A DNA stretch of 64,000 nucleotides from Komagataeibacter rhaeticus (GCF_003207855.1 NZ_NKTZ01000002.1:372001-436000); one strand, 5' to 3'. Counted from the stretch's first letter, positions 19,113 through 28,268 are shown. Numbers and translations are program-made. The notes: a model not told the origin generated them from the letters alone.

Positions 19113-19133
19113 AAAACGGTACGGTATCGTTTT
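19113..19133 (-). promoter_or_regulatory. TetR-type operator over the promoter of the exported protein operon
   Basis: A 21-base palindrome with arms AAAACG and CGTTTT and only two mismatched pairs besides the centre. On the minus strand it fills the spacer between TTGTAA (-35) and TTATCA (-10), 17 bases apart, so a bound dimer would block RNA polymerase. The TetR gene two positions downstream is the natural candidate. Confidence 0.75.
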
Positions 19134-19283
19134 ACAAATCAGCCAGCCCTCTGTCAACGCATGCAGGCGGCCCCATAAGGTGCCGCGCCATGGATGGATC
19201 TTCCGCCGGTTTCATGACGGGACCGGCCCGCTGTAGCGCACCGGACCGGGCAGTCCCGCCCGGCCGGCATGCCGTGAAACGGA

Positions 19284-20516
19284 TCAGTCGATCGGACCGC
19301 GCACTTCCGTCATGCCACGGCTCCTGAGCACGCCCAGCGCCACCAGATAGACCGCAAGCCCACCGGCCGACAGCATGGCCCCGCCCACCCCCAGCGAACC
19401 ATAGCCAAACCGGTTGGCCAGCAGAAAACTGCCCATCGACGCCCCAAGGGCATTGGCAACGTTGAAGGCGGAATGGTTGAGCGAGGCCGCCAGTGTCTGG
19501 GCATCCCCTGCGAAATCCATGAGCCGTGTCTGCAATGCCGGGCCAAGTGCGTTCACGAAGGCCGGCACCAGCAATACATCAAGCATCAGGCCCGCTTCAT
19601 TATGCAGGACCATGGGAAAGACCAGCATGACGGCCGCGCTGCCCGCCAGCGCGACCAGGGCGGCCAGGTCCAGATTGCGGTCAGTCAGCCATGCCCCCGC
19701 ATTCGCCCCGATCAGCATGCCCGCCCCGCACACGACCATGTAGATCATGATCCGCCATTCCGGCACATGCGTGACATTCTGCAGCACGCTGGTCAGATAG
19801 GTATAGATGGCGAACATGCCACCAAAGCCGATGGCCGCTGTCAGCAATGTCAGCAGAAGCTGGGTATTGGCCAGCGCCCGGACCTCACGCAGGGGAGAAT
19901 TGGCCCGGTTGGGCGTATCGGCGGGAATGTAGCGCCATATGCCCGCAAAGGTCACGAAACCCAGGGCCGCGATGATCAGGTAGGCGACCCGCCAGCCAAA
20001 ATGGTCGGCGGCGAAGGTGGAAAACGGCGCCCCCAGCAGAGTGGAAATGGCAATGCCCGACAGGATACGCCCCACGGCCCAGCCCCGTCGCGCCCGCTCC
20101 ACCATGGAGGCACCCACCAGCGCCGATATCCCCATCAGCGCGCCATGCGGCAGGCCGGTGATGAAGCGGGCGATTTCCACCAGTCCCGGCGTGGGCATGA
20201 CCACGCTGAGGATATTGGACAGCCCGAACATCAGGAACAGGATCAGCAGCAGTTCCCGCCGCGACAGCCTGGCACCCAGAATGGTGATGAGCGGCGCGCC
20301 CACCACAACACCCAGCGCATAGGCGGTAATGGCATGCCCGGCATCGGAGGGTGACAGGCCAAGCGATACCGCGAATTCGGGCAGCATGCCCATGATGCCG
20401 AACTCACCCGTTCCGACCACGAACGTGCCGAACGTCAGGATGAAAAAGGCGGCTTTCGTGCCATGGGGCGCCGCAACCGGCAGGGCGCCCCCGGGGGGGG
20501 ACATGGTCTGTGTCAT
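19284..20516 (-). CDS. MFS transporter, DHA1/AraJ-like efflux family
   Basis: The 410-residue inner-membrane protein has twelve predicted helices and the drug:H+ antiporter-1 look: an early GTFVVGTGEFGIMGMLPEFA helix, the loop motif GARLSRRELLL between helices 2 and 3, and GLPHGALMGISALVGASMV in helix 4-5. This AraJ/NepI-like branch exports sugars, nucleosides or drugs. It lies 32 bases after the GlcG-like gene and both are downstream of an IclR regulator on the same strand, so the three are probably one unit. The substrate is unknown. Confidence 0.9.
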   Translation of the reverse strand: MTQTMSPPGGALPVAAPHGTKAAFFILTFGTFVVGTGEFGIMGMLPEFAVSLGLSPSDAGHAITAYALGVVVGAPLITILGARLSRRELLLILFLMFGLSNILSVVMPTPGLVEIARFITGLPHGALMGISALVGASMVERARRGWAVGRILSGIAISTLLGAPFSTFAADHFGWRVAYLIIAALGFVTFAGIWRYIPADTPNRANSPLREVRALANTQLLLTLLTAAIGFGGMFAIYTYLTSVLQNVTHVPEWRIMIYMVVCGAGMLIGANAGAWLTDRNLDLAALVALAGSAAVMLVFPMVLHNEAGLMLDVLLVPAFVNALGPALQTRLMDFAGDAQTLAASLNHSAFNVANALGASMGSFLLANRFGYGSLGVGGAMLSAGGLAVYLVALGVLRSRGMTEVRGPID

Positions 20517-20548
20517 CTTGATAAAGTCCGGCAGAAGGTAAGAATGGT

Positions 20549-20947
20549 TCAGGCCACGAGCGTTGCCGCGGCAATACGGGCAATATCGATATCATCCTGC
20601 GTGCTGGCCCCGGATACGCCAATCCCGCCCAGCATGCCGCCATCGGCCGCCCGCAGCACAACGCCACCACCAAAGCTGGTCAGGCCGCCATTGGTGTGTT
20701 CCAGCATATAGGCCTCGCCTGCGGGGTGACCTATTCTGGCAAAATCGGCGCTATCCATCTGGAACAGCACGGCGGTGCGGGCTTTCCTGTTTGCCACGTC
20801 GATCACCCCCAGGGGGGCGCCATCCATGCGGATGAACGCCATGGGCCATGCCTGCGCATCGAGAATGGAAATACAGACGCGTACCCCCCGCCTGCGGGCT
20901 TCATCATGGGCGGCGTCAAGCATTGTGGTTGCCTGGGAAAGTTTCAT
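20549..20947 (-). CDS. GlcG/HbpS-like haem-degrading-family protein
   Basis: The 132-residue cytosolic protein matches the GlcG/HbpS fold: MDAxxx-type N-terminal helix, then VCISILDAQAWPMAFIRMDGA, the GHPAGEAYMLEHTNGGLTSFGGGVVL centre and the GGIGVSGASTQDDIDIA loop. Family members bind small ligands or haem and often sit in glycolate or diol pathways; the exact role here is unknown. The ATG at 20947 gives normal family length, while the frame is open to 21034. It forms a unit with the downstream MFS gene. Confidence 0.85.
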   Translation of the reverse strand: MKLSQATTMLDAAHDEARRRGVRVCISILDAQAWPMAFIRMDGAPLGVIDVANRKARTAVLFQMDSADFARIGHPAGEAYMLEHTNGGLTSFGGGVVLRAADGGMLGGIGVSGASTQDDIDIARIAAATLVA

Positions 20948-21036
20948 GACGTGGTTCCGGGTCTTCAGTGTCAAAAAATGCAAACTAGCCACGCATGGGA
21001 CCGGGCGTAACACGCCAATGAGCGGAATCCCCATTT

Positions 21037-21053
21037 ATTCAACATTGTTGAAT
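21037..21053. promoter_or_regulatory. Perfect palindrome upstream of the GlcG-MFS pair
   Basis: ATTCAACA (21037-21044) and TGTTGAAT (21046-21053) flank one T. It overlaps the 3' end of the IclR gene and lies about 90 bases before the GlcG-like start, so it is a plausible IclR operator. Confidence 0.6.
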
Positions 21054-21806
21054 GGTTGCCTGTTCCACATGCCGCATCATCATCCACGCCAGCCGGACCA
21101 GCCGGTAGCGGGGCAGGTGCGCCGCAGGCCCCGTAAGGGCGATGCCCGCACGGACTTCACCGTTCTCCCGCCATGGCACTGCCACCCCGTGCTCGCCGGG
21201 GCGGTAGGCTTCAAGGTCAAGGGCATATCCCTTCACCCTGACCGCCTCGATCTCGTCAAGCACCGTGGCGTCAAGCGCCCGGGCGCGCGTGGCGCACACC
21301 CTTCTGCCCAGGCCGGGCATGAAGGCCAGGAACACAAGCCCCACCGCCGCCCCCTCCAGCGTTTCGCGCCGCCGCAGGCGGGAGGCCCGTACCACCGGGT
21401 CCTGTGGCCCCACAATATCCAGATAGACCGCTTCATCCCCGCTGGGCACGCCCAGATACACGGTTGCCCCGCTTTCATGGGCAATGGCTTCAAGCGCGGG
21501 GCGCATGCGGGTCCGCAGCCCGTCATCATCACCCGCGATACGCGACAGGTTGAGGATACGCCCCCCCAGATGATAGCGCACATCCCCCGCCCGGCGCTGC
21601 ACGTAGCCCAGATGGTCCAGCGTCTGGAGGATATTGTGGACCGTGGTCTTGCCAATGCCGGAAATGGCGGCGATCTGCTGCAGGCGCGCGCTGCCGCCTT
21701 CCTGCGCGATGATTTCCAGAATGGCGACGGAGCGCTCTATGGACTGGATCAGCTTCGGCGTCTTTCCCACGGGCCACTCCTTCTGCGCCGGGCGGACGGC
21801 ATGCAT
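21039..21806 (-). CDS. IclR-family transcriptional regulator
   Basis: The 255-residue protein has an IclR winged helix-turn-helix (SIERSVAILEIIAQEGGSARLQ and GIGKTTVHNILQTLDHLGYVQ, residues 20-80) and a C-terminal GAF-like effector domain with GVAVPWRENGEVRAGIALTGPA near the end. I chose the ATG at 21806; the frame is open to 21956, but the extra N-terminal residues are not family-like. It is upstream of the GlcG-like and MFS genes on the same strand and probably controls them. Confidence 0.9.
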   Translation of the reverse strand: MHAVRPAQKEWPVGKTPKLIQSIERSVAILEIIAQEGGSARLQQIAAISGIGKTTVHNILQTLDHLGYVQRRAGDVRYHLGGRILNLSRIAGDDDGLRTRMRPALEAIAHESGATVYLGVPSGDEAVYLDIVGPQDPVVRASRLRRRETLEGAAVGLVFLAFMPGLGRRVCATRARALDATVLDEIEAVRVKGYALDLEAYRPGEHGVAVPWRENGEVRAGIALTGPAAHLPRYRLVRLAWMMMRHVEQATIQQC

Positions 21807-22220
21807 CACGGGTTCAGCATCGCTGAATGACCCGTTCCACGGCAAAGCCATGCCGGCGGCGGCACGGACACTGTCCCATGCCTGTCCGCCACCATGCAAC
21901 CACCCCACCCGGGCCGCCATGGACGGACATGACAACACTGTGGCCAGACTGGCCATCCGCCCCCGGCCTGTGCCATATAGCCCGCATATGCCATTTCATC
22001 AGGGAAACACAACGCGACCGGCATGGCACGCCTCTTTCCTCTCCGGTTATGCCGTCTGTCCGGCCCTGGCACCACCCGGATATCCCGCCATATCCCGATC
22101 ATTGTCCCGTAACCGTCTTCCTGCCGCCGCTGGGCCACCGGGGGCGCTGCATATCATGGCGCAAGGCTGAACGAAACTGGCGCGCCCCTTCCCGGCCGCC
22201 ACATCTTTCTGGAGTTTAGG

Positions 22221-23222
22221 ATGCGCATCCTTGTTACCGGCACGGCCGGGTTCATCGGTTTTCACGTCGCCCGGCGACTGCTGCGGGAGGGCCATGCGGT
22301 TACGGGTGTGGATGGCATGACCCCCTATTATGACGTAACGCTGAAACAGGCGCGCCATGCCATGCTGCGGGCATTCGGGCAGTTCACCTGCCACGAATTC
22401 ATGCTCGAAGACATGCAGGCCATGGAGCGGACCTTCGCGCAGTGCCGGCCGGAACTGGTCATCCATCTGGCCGCGCAGGCGGGTGTGCGGCACAGTATCG
22501 AAAGCCCCGGCGGCTATATCAGCGCCAATATCGTGGGCACCTACAATGTGATGGAACAGGTCAGGCAGCACAGGCCCCGGCACTTCATGCTGGCCTCGAC
22601 CTCCTCCGTCTACGGCGCGAACACGGATGTGCCCTTTGTGGAATCCCAGCGCTGCGACCATCCGCTCAGCCTTTACGCCGCCACCAAGAAGGCGACCGAG
22701 GAACTGGCGCATTCCTATTCCCATATCTGGCAGGTTCCGGTCACCGCCTTCCGCTTCTTTACGGTCTATGGCCCGTGGGGGCGACCGGACATGGCGCTGT
22801 TCAGGTTTACCGCCAATACCCTGGCGGGCAAACCGATCGATGTTTACAACAACGGCAGGATGGAGCGCGACTTCACCTATATTGATGACCTGGTGGAAGC
22901 GATCTGCCTGCTATGTGAAAAGCCACCACGCGGGCCGGGAGAACCCGACCCCGGTGCCAGCCCCGTTGCCCCCTACAGGGTGATCAATATCGGCAACAGC
23001 CAGCCGGTCAGTCTCATGGCGTTCATCGAAGCCATTGAAAAGGCACTGGGCAGGCCCTGCATCCGCAATTACATGCCCATGCAGCCCGGCGATGTCATCC
23101 GCACCTGGGCCGACTGTACCGCCCTGCGGGACCTGACCGGTTTCTGCCCGGCAACATCGGTGCAGGACGGGGTTGACGCTTTTGTGGCGTGGTACAGGGC
23201 GTATTACGGGCCGGCGGCCTGA
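22221..23222 (+). CDS. NAD-dependent UDP-sugar 4-epimerase (UDP-glucuronate type)
   Basis: The 333-residue cytosolic enzyme is a short-chain-dehydrogenase-fold nucleotide-sugar epimerase. It shows the NAD-binding GTAGFIGFHVARRL near residue 7, the catalytic STSSVYG near 128 and YAATK near 153, and the substrate-binding RFFTVYGPWGRPDMA. The last segment is characteristic of UDP-glucuronate 4-epimerases (CapI/Uge), which supply galacturonate precursors for surface polysaccharide. A TGGAG ribosome site precedes the ATG. No glycosyltransferases lie next to it, so the polysaccharide it serves is not identifiable. Confidence 0.9.
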   Translation: MRILVTGTAGFIGFHVARRLLREGHAVTGVDGMTPYYDVTLKQARHAMLRAFGQFTCHEFMLEDMQAMERTFAQCRPELVIHLAAQAGVRHSIESPGGYISANIVGTYNVMEQVRQHRPRHFMLASTSSVYGANTDVPFVESQRCDHPLSLYAATKKATEELAHSYSHIWQVPVTAFRFFTVYGPWGRPDMALFRFTANTLAGKPIDVYNNGRMERDFTYIDDLVEAICLLCEKPPRGPGEPDPGASPVAPYRVINIGNSQPVSLMAFIEAIEKALGRPCIRNYMPMQPGDVIRTWADCTALRDLTGFCPATSVQDGVDAFVAWYRAYYGPAA

Positions 23223-23423
23223 CCCCTGATCACGGCCTTCCTCCCCCCCGCCGGGCCCCTGATGATGGCGCAGGGGCCGCGGCTGGCCGTAATCGGAAAT
23301 GGCATGGCCATACCATGCGTGAAGAGTGCGCCGTTCCATGTCTGCCCGCCTATCAGGGCAGGGGCATCCGTCATGCCCGTGGGGTCTGCCCCCCGCGCCA
23401 GGCGGGGCGGGGGGCCAGCATGG

Positions 23424-25352
23424 TCAGGCCGTCAGGCGTGGCCTGTCTTCGGACGGGGCATGACCTGTATCGACATAGGGACCACCCGCGACGATTTCGA
23501 GACAGAGCAGCCCCATAAGCGTGGGATGGCGCGGCCCCAGCACCAGTTCGGCCCGGCCATTAGTCCAGCGGCAGCGTCCATCGCGCGGTGCGTGCCAGCC
23601 ATTGCACCACCCGTCGGGCGCCGCATCATCCAGATGGGACGAAAGGGAATAGGCGACACTGCCCTCGAACAGCCTGATCTGCCCGATCAGCACCCCAAGC
23701 TGGCGGCGATCATCCAGATAAGGCCCGATCGCATCACAGGGGCGACTGGTACGCGACATGATGCGCACGGCCTGCACGCCGGGCGGGATCATGAAAATGG
23801 CAAACCCCCTGTTCTCGCGCATCTGCCGGATGACCGCGCCGTCATCCGCAACCAGATGCAGGCCCGCATCGTGATGGAGCACGGGCGATGCGACACGGAT
23901 GTCATGAAAGGTTTCCCGTGCCCTTGCTTCCAGCTGGCGGTACAGGGGTTCCACCACATCCGGCGCCACGATGAGCGGAGCCGCCGCATCCACCGCCCAT
24001 GAACGGACCGGCCCCCTGCCAATGCTGACGACAGGCCCCCTGTGGTGGAAGATGTGCCGGTTCCCCGTATCGAGATAACTTTCGGTCAGCACGCCATCGG
24101 CCATGATGATCGAATGCCGCTCCGTCTCGATATGGTGGTAATCATAGGCGGTAATGGCATGATCATAGAAAATCGAGCGGCCATTCACCAGCATGCGGAC
24201 CGGCACGAACCCGCCACCAAGGAACAGCGAATGTTCCGGCGTGACCAGCATGTCCCTGCAGGGCACGCCATCGGCAATGGCATCCTTCAGGATACGGACG
24301 GGGTAGCCGGCCTCGTCATCCGGCAGGCCATGGCGCACCACGGTACGGGCCGTACCCGTCCAGATGACCCTGCGGGTTTGTGCCTGCCCCCCGACGTAAG
24401 CCACAACATCATCACCGATCGTGACATCCTGCACCGGTACATCCCCGCCCGGGGTCCGGATCATGGTGCCGGACAGGAAACAGACACCAATATCCGTATT
24501 GCCATCCACATAGGTGATCTGGAGCGGATTGGCCGTCGTATCACCCGTCGTGCTGTAGGTGCCGTTGGCCAGGCTTATGCCGGTAGCCAGTGAAACCTGG
24601 TAGGCCGCGACTTCCGTACCGTCGCTGCCGTAAAGTGTGATGGTTTTCGTGCTGTCGCCACTGATCGTGTAGCCGGCGATGGGGGCCGTGGTGTTCTGGA
24701 GCTGGATGGTATCCTGTGACGGATCATAACCGCTGAACGTCACCCCGCCCACCCCGTTGGAGGCGATCAGGTTGAGGACCGAATTATCGGCATTGAGTAC
24801 AAGCGTGCCGCCCCCGGTCTGGAAATTGACGGTGGAACCGGTGAGAATACTGATAAGGTTATCACCGCCATCATAGGTCCCGCCGTACCCTATGTTGATG
24901 GTCGAACCGGCCAGCAGCCCGGCCACCAGATCACCCGAGAAGGTTGCCGTGCCGCCATAGATATTGATGGTATTGCCAGAAAGCGCGTTGACCAGGATGT
25001 TGATGTCGGTATCACCGCCAATATAGTATGTATTGGCGCTGATGGCATTTGCCACAACAGTGATGCCACCCGTGCTGCCCGGCATGGAAACATAGGTACC
25101 ACCCAGAACGCCGACCAGCGTGGTAACGGAATCCGACCCCGTCACCACATCCCCTGTCGGCAGTACTTTCAGGCCCAGCACGTCCAGGCCGGTACTGATA
25201 TCCGTCAGGTGCGCAACGGTCGCACCACTCGCATCCGTTATCGTGACGTCATAGGATGTGGTTGTTATCCCCACACCAAGCGTCGTTCCGGTTTCGGTAT
25301 AGGTCAGGCCAGATGCCGTGGTGCCCGTGGTTGTGGTCATTGTTATGTCCAT
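23424..25352 (-). CDS. Large surface protein with beta-repeat region and C-terminal Hint domain
   Basis: The N-terminal half (to about residue 280) is Gly/Thr/Asn-rich and composed of short strands with recurring GGT, NTINIYGGT and STINIGYGGT units, as in autotransporter or adhesin beta-helices. From about residue 290 a Hint_2-type domain follows: CFLSGTMIRTPGGDVPVQDVTIGD, then VRRVIWTG-like and LVTPEHSLFL blocks. Hint domains derive from inteins and hedgehog autoprocessing units and here probably cleave or splice the chain. The remaining C-terminal part is unfamiliar. There is no classical signal peptide. Start 25352 has GGAA upstream; 25382 and 25340 are alternatives. Confidence 0.8.
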   Translation of the reverse strand: MDITMTTTTGTTASGLTYTETGTTLGVGITTTSYDVTITDASGATVAHLTDISTGLDVLGLKVLPTGDVVTGSDSVTTLVGVLGGTYVSMPGSTGGITVVANAISANTYYIGGDTDINILVNALSGNTINIYGGTATFSGDLVAGLLAGSTINIGYGGTYDGGDNLISILTGSTVNFQTGGGTLVLNADNSVLNLIASNGVGGVTFSGYDPSQDTIQLQNTTAPIAGYTISGDSTKTITLYGSDGTEVAAYQVSLATGISLANGTYSTTGDTTANPLQITYVDGNTDIGVCFLSGTMIRTPGGDVPVQDVTIGDDVVAYVGGQAQTRRVIWTGTARTVVRHGLPDDEAGYPVRILKDAIADGVPCRDMLVTPEHSLFLGGGFVPVRMLVNGRSIFYDHAITAYDYHHIETERHSIIMADGVLTESYLDTGNRHIFHHRGPVVSIGRGPVRSWAVDAAAPLIVAPDVVEPLYRQLEARARETFHDIRVASPVLHHDAGLHLVADDGAVIRQMRENRGFAIFMIPPGVQAVRIMSRTSRPCDAIGPYLDDRRQLGVLIGQIRLFEGSVAYSLSSHLDDAAPDGWCNGWHAPRDGRCRWTNGRAELVLGPRHPTLMGLLCLEIVAGGPYVDTGHAPSEDRPRLTA

Positions 25353-25480
25353 ACCATTCCATGTGATGGCATGTGTTTTCATACAGAAAACAAAAAAAAC
25401 GGTTAATTTTGGATACGGGAACACGGGAAAACCGGCCCACAGGTCTCGCCGCCGCCAGGGCGGTGCGGGGCCGCGCCACG

Positions 25481-26533
25481 TCAGAACGCCAGGCAGATCT
25501 TGCCAAAATGCCGGTTGCCTTCCTGATACCGGAAGGCCGCCACAATCTCCTCTAGCGGGAAAACACGATCAATGACGGGGCGGATGGTGCTGCTGTCAAA
25601 CGCACGCACCATGGCCTGCTGGTCCGCCCGGCTGCCCACCAGCACGCCCTGCAGGCGGAACTGCTTGAGCAGCATGGGCACGATGGCAAGCTGGCCCGCA
25701 ACACCGCTGAGGATACCGATGACGGAAATATGCCCCGCAACCCGGATCGCGGCCATCGACTGTTCCAGCGTCGCGGCGCCGCCGACCTCGATGATATGGT
25801 CAACCCCCTTCCCGCCCGTCAGGTCCCATGCCGTCTGGCCCCATTGCGTGTCCTGCCGGTAATTGATCACATGGTCCGCCCCCAGTTCACGCAGGCGCTC
25901 CAGTTTCGCATCGCTGGATGATGTTGCGATAACCCTGGCGCCGGCCATTTTCGCGAACTGTAGCGCAAAGATCGAAACACCCCCGGTCCCCTGCACCAGA
26001 ACCGTATCGCCCGGCCTGACCCGGTCATCGACAAACAGCGCGCGCCAGGCGGTCAGGGCGGCGGTTGTCAGCGTGGCAGCCTCGACATCCGTCCAGCCAC
26101 GCGGCGCATGGGTAAACGATGTAGCGGCGGCCGTGACCTCTTCACGGGCATAGCCGTCCACGCCATCGCCCGGGACCGTGGCAAACCCGATCACCTCCGG
26201 CCTGCCGGAAAGCCATGTGGGGAAAAACGTGCTGACAACCCGATCCCCCGGCACGAATTCCGTTACACCGGCACCGGCTTACAGCACCTCTCCCGCGCCA
26301 TCGGCCATGGGAATGCGCGGGACTGCAGGCCCCCACATGCCACTGACAACCGCATAGTCATGGTAATTGAGCGATGAGGCATGCAGCCGTACCCTGATTT
26401 CACCCTGTCCGGGCGGGTGGGCGGGCTGCTGCGAGAGGGCAACATTCCCGAAGCCACCAGGTGGCTGCACCACGACTGTCCTGGGCATGGCAGGAAGATT
26501 GCACTCAATACAGGTGAAGTCCATTTCATCCAT
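25481..26533 (-). pseudogene. Zinc-type alcohol dehydrogenase/quinone oxidoreductase broken by a stop codon
   Basis: Two same-frame open stretches (26279-26533 and 25481-26278) together make a normal medium-chain dehydrogenase/reductase of about 350 residues. The N-terminal part has SLNYHDYAVVSG and RIPMADGAGEV; a TAA codon (26279-26281 on the plus strand reads tta) then interrupts, and the frame continues directly with AGAGVTEFVPGDRV. The NAD(P)-binding region VLVQGTGGVSIFALQFAKMAGA and the C-terminal ILSGVAG region are intact. One base change from CAA or GAA would explain it. It may be a recent pseudogene or a sequencing error; internal restart at 26254 would remove the GroES-like half. Confidence 0.85.
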
Positions 26534-26976
26534 TATTGTAAATACTTATTTATAAAAACAAAAATGTTCGTTATTCCACATATTATCTTTCAATACTGAA
26601 ATAATAAGAAAACTTTTGATGAATGTTTTTTTTAGAAAGATTCAGGAAACATCACCTTCATGCAATAAAGACGATACCCTGGAACTTCTGCCGTTTTTAG
26701 GCATACGGCTGCCCTGCCGGGATGATGCAGGGATTGACTTCACCCGCACAGTATCCCCATAATACGGGCGGCAATGGACTCTGCCTGATTTCAGTGATGA
26801 AATCGAACCGCCCGCCGGGCTGATGATTCCTACCCCGCCATATCATGCGTGAGGGAGGAGTGTGTCCGTGATCCCATATCCTGCAGTTTCCATCATCCCG
26901 CCAGCACCCGATAACAGGACAGGCCGTGTTCCGCCCTGCGCGCATTGCCCCCTGCCCTGCCGGCAGGCGCAGTGAC
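26534..26976. other. Intergenic region with AT-rich left part and riboswitch on the right
   Basis: 26534-26700 is markedly AT-rich and has no plausible gene; it probably holds the promoter for the riboswitch transcript. The riboswitch candidate is at 26768-26835; 26836-26976 is leader sequence with no further recognised element. Confidence 0.6.
26768..26835 (+). promoter_or_regulatory. Probable fluoride riboswitch (crcB motif)
   Basis: GGCA (26770-26773) pairs with TGCC (26782-26785) around ATGGACTC, as in the conserved 5' stem-loop of the crcB motif. A second element AACCGCCCGCCGGGC (26806-26820) carries a GCCC/GGGC stem and is followed at once by the hallmark CTGATGATTCCTACC (26820-26834). 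GGA of the first loop can pair with TCC of the last element to make the pseudoknot, with one mismatch in a 5-bp helix. Between them is an extra GATTTCA/TGAAATC hairpin. A fluoride channel gene follows one gene downstream. Confidence 0.75.
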
Positions 26977-27789
26977 ATGCGTATTCTCGTCATTCTTGAT
27001 TGCGTGGAAACCGCGCTCCCGGCACTGGAAACCGCAGGCGGACTGGCCTGCCGACTGGGGTGCCACGATATCCGCGTGCTCCAGCCCCAGCCCGCCACCG
27101 ACCCGGATTACCAGAGTCCCGATGAAGGAATGCCCGGCAATGAAGCGCGCCTGCACTTTGCCCGCACCATTGCCGACCGGGCAACGCAGCTGCACCGGAT
27201 CTGCACGGACTGGGCCGCCGCAACCGGCCACACGACCGACACGCACTGGGTTGAACGGGCTGGTGACATCCGCGCGACTGTCGCCCATGAAGCCAGCGGA
27301 AGCAACCTTGTCGTGATGGGCCGTCCGCATGCGGGCGATGCGGCCGCCATCAGCCCGTCCCTTGCCGGGGCGCTGTACGATGCGCGGGCCGCCGTTGTGA
27401 TGGCGCCCCTGCGGGCCTATGCCACCATCGGGCTGAACCCTGTCGTGGCATGGCATGCATCGCCCGGCCTGGAGCGCGCGATTGCAAGCGCATGGCCCCT
27501 GCTGGAACAGGCCCGCAAGGTAACGGTCATCATTGGCGAATCCCGGCTGGACACCCAGCCCGACCCGGCACTGGTGGCCACCCTGCGCCACAAGGGCGTA
27601 ACGGTGGCGGTGGAGCGATTCATCAGTACCGATACGGATGTGGGTGCCCGGATCCGGGCACTGGCCGCACAGGGGGACCTGCTGGTCATGGGCGCGTATG
27701 GGCGGCCGCATTTCCTTGAATGGCTGTTCGGGGGGCCGACGCTGGATATCCTGACCCACGCCCCCCTGCCGCTGCTGACCCATCACTGA
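26977..27789 (+). CDS. Universal stress protein with two UspA domains
   Basis: The 270-residue cytosolic protein contains two tandem UspA-like domains: residues 1-145 (MRILVILDCVETALPALETAG to NLVVMGRPH) and 155-270 (PVVAWHASPGLERAIASAW to DLLVMGAYGRPHFLEWLFGG). The second has the GxGxxxx(F/L) nucleotide-binding-like loop shape typical of the family; the first is degenerate. ATG 26977 begins right at the first domain; GTG 26926 with AGGACA upstream is an alternative. It is 30 bases before crcB on the same strand and downstream of the fluoride riboswitch candidate, so it is probably induced by fluoride. Confidence 0.88.
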   Translation: MRILVILDCVETALPALETAGGLACRLGCHDIRVLQPQPATDPDYQSPDEGMPGNEARLHFARTIADRATQLHRICTDWAAATGHTTDTHWVERAGDIRATVAHEASGSNLVVMGRPHAGDAAAISPSLAGALYDARAAVVMAPLRAYATIGLNPVVAWHASPGLERAIASAWPLLEQARKVTVIIGESRLDTQPDPALVATLRHKGVTVAVERFISTDTDVGARIRALAAQGDLLVMGAYGRPHFLEWLFGGPTLDILTHAPLPLLTHH

Positions 27790-27819
27790 AGCCGCCATCC
27801 CCCATCAAGATAAAGAGAG

Positions 27820-28242
27820 ATGCTTTCCATGTCCGCGAATGTGCTGCCCACGCTCCTTATCGGTCTTGCCGGTGCCGGGGGCACGCTCCTGCGTTACTGG
27901 CTGGGACTGGCCACCGCGCGCTGGAGCCTGGCCCTGCCGTGGGGCACCATCATGATCAATGTCACCGGCTCCTTCGCAATCGCCTTCTTCGGTACCCTTA
28001 CGGCAGCCAGCGGGCGGCTGCCCGTATCGGAAACCGGGCGGCTTGTCTTCATGGTCGGACTGTGTGGCGGCTATACCACGTTCTCGTCCTTCAGCCTGCA
28101 GACGCTCGACCTGCTCAGGAACGGCACGCCCGCGCGTGCGCTGCTCAATATCGGCCTGTCGGTCACACTCTGCATGGCCAGTGTAACCGCAGGCTACATG
28201 GCGGCTCAGGCCATCAACACCGGCCATCCAGGCCGGCACTGA
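27820..28242 (+). CDS. crcB: Fluoride ion channel CrcB/FluC
   Basis: CrcB (FluC) is a dimeric inner-membrane channel that expels fluoride. The 140-residue protein has four hydrophobic helices and the signature blocks GAGGTLLRYWLG, GTIMINVTGSFAIAFF and GLCGGYTTFSSFSLQTLDLL, with the Asn, Thr-Phe-Ser and Phe residues that line the fluoride path. An AAGAGAG ribosome site precedes ATG 27820. It is the second gene of an operon with the universal stress protein, behind a riboswitch candidate for the same ion. Its stop is 26 bases from the convergent ATPase stop. Confidence 0.95.
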   Translation: MLSMSANVLPTLLIGLAGAGGTLLRYWLGLATARWSLALPWGTIMINVTGSFAIAFFGTLTAASGRLPVSETGRLVFMVGLCGGYTTFSSFSLQTLDLLRNGTPARALLNIGLSVTLCMASVTAGYMAAQAINTGHPGRH

Positions 28243-28268
28243 ACACCGGACCGCCGGGTCTGACCGCC

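Noticed and set aside
23341..23423. C/G-run hairpin between the epimerase and Hint genes as a terminator
   Set aside because: The runs allow many weak pairings in different registers and there is no T-run, so no specific structure can be supported.
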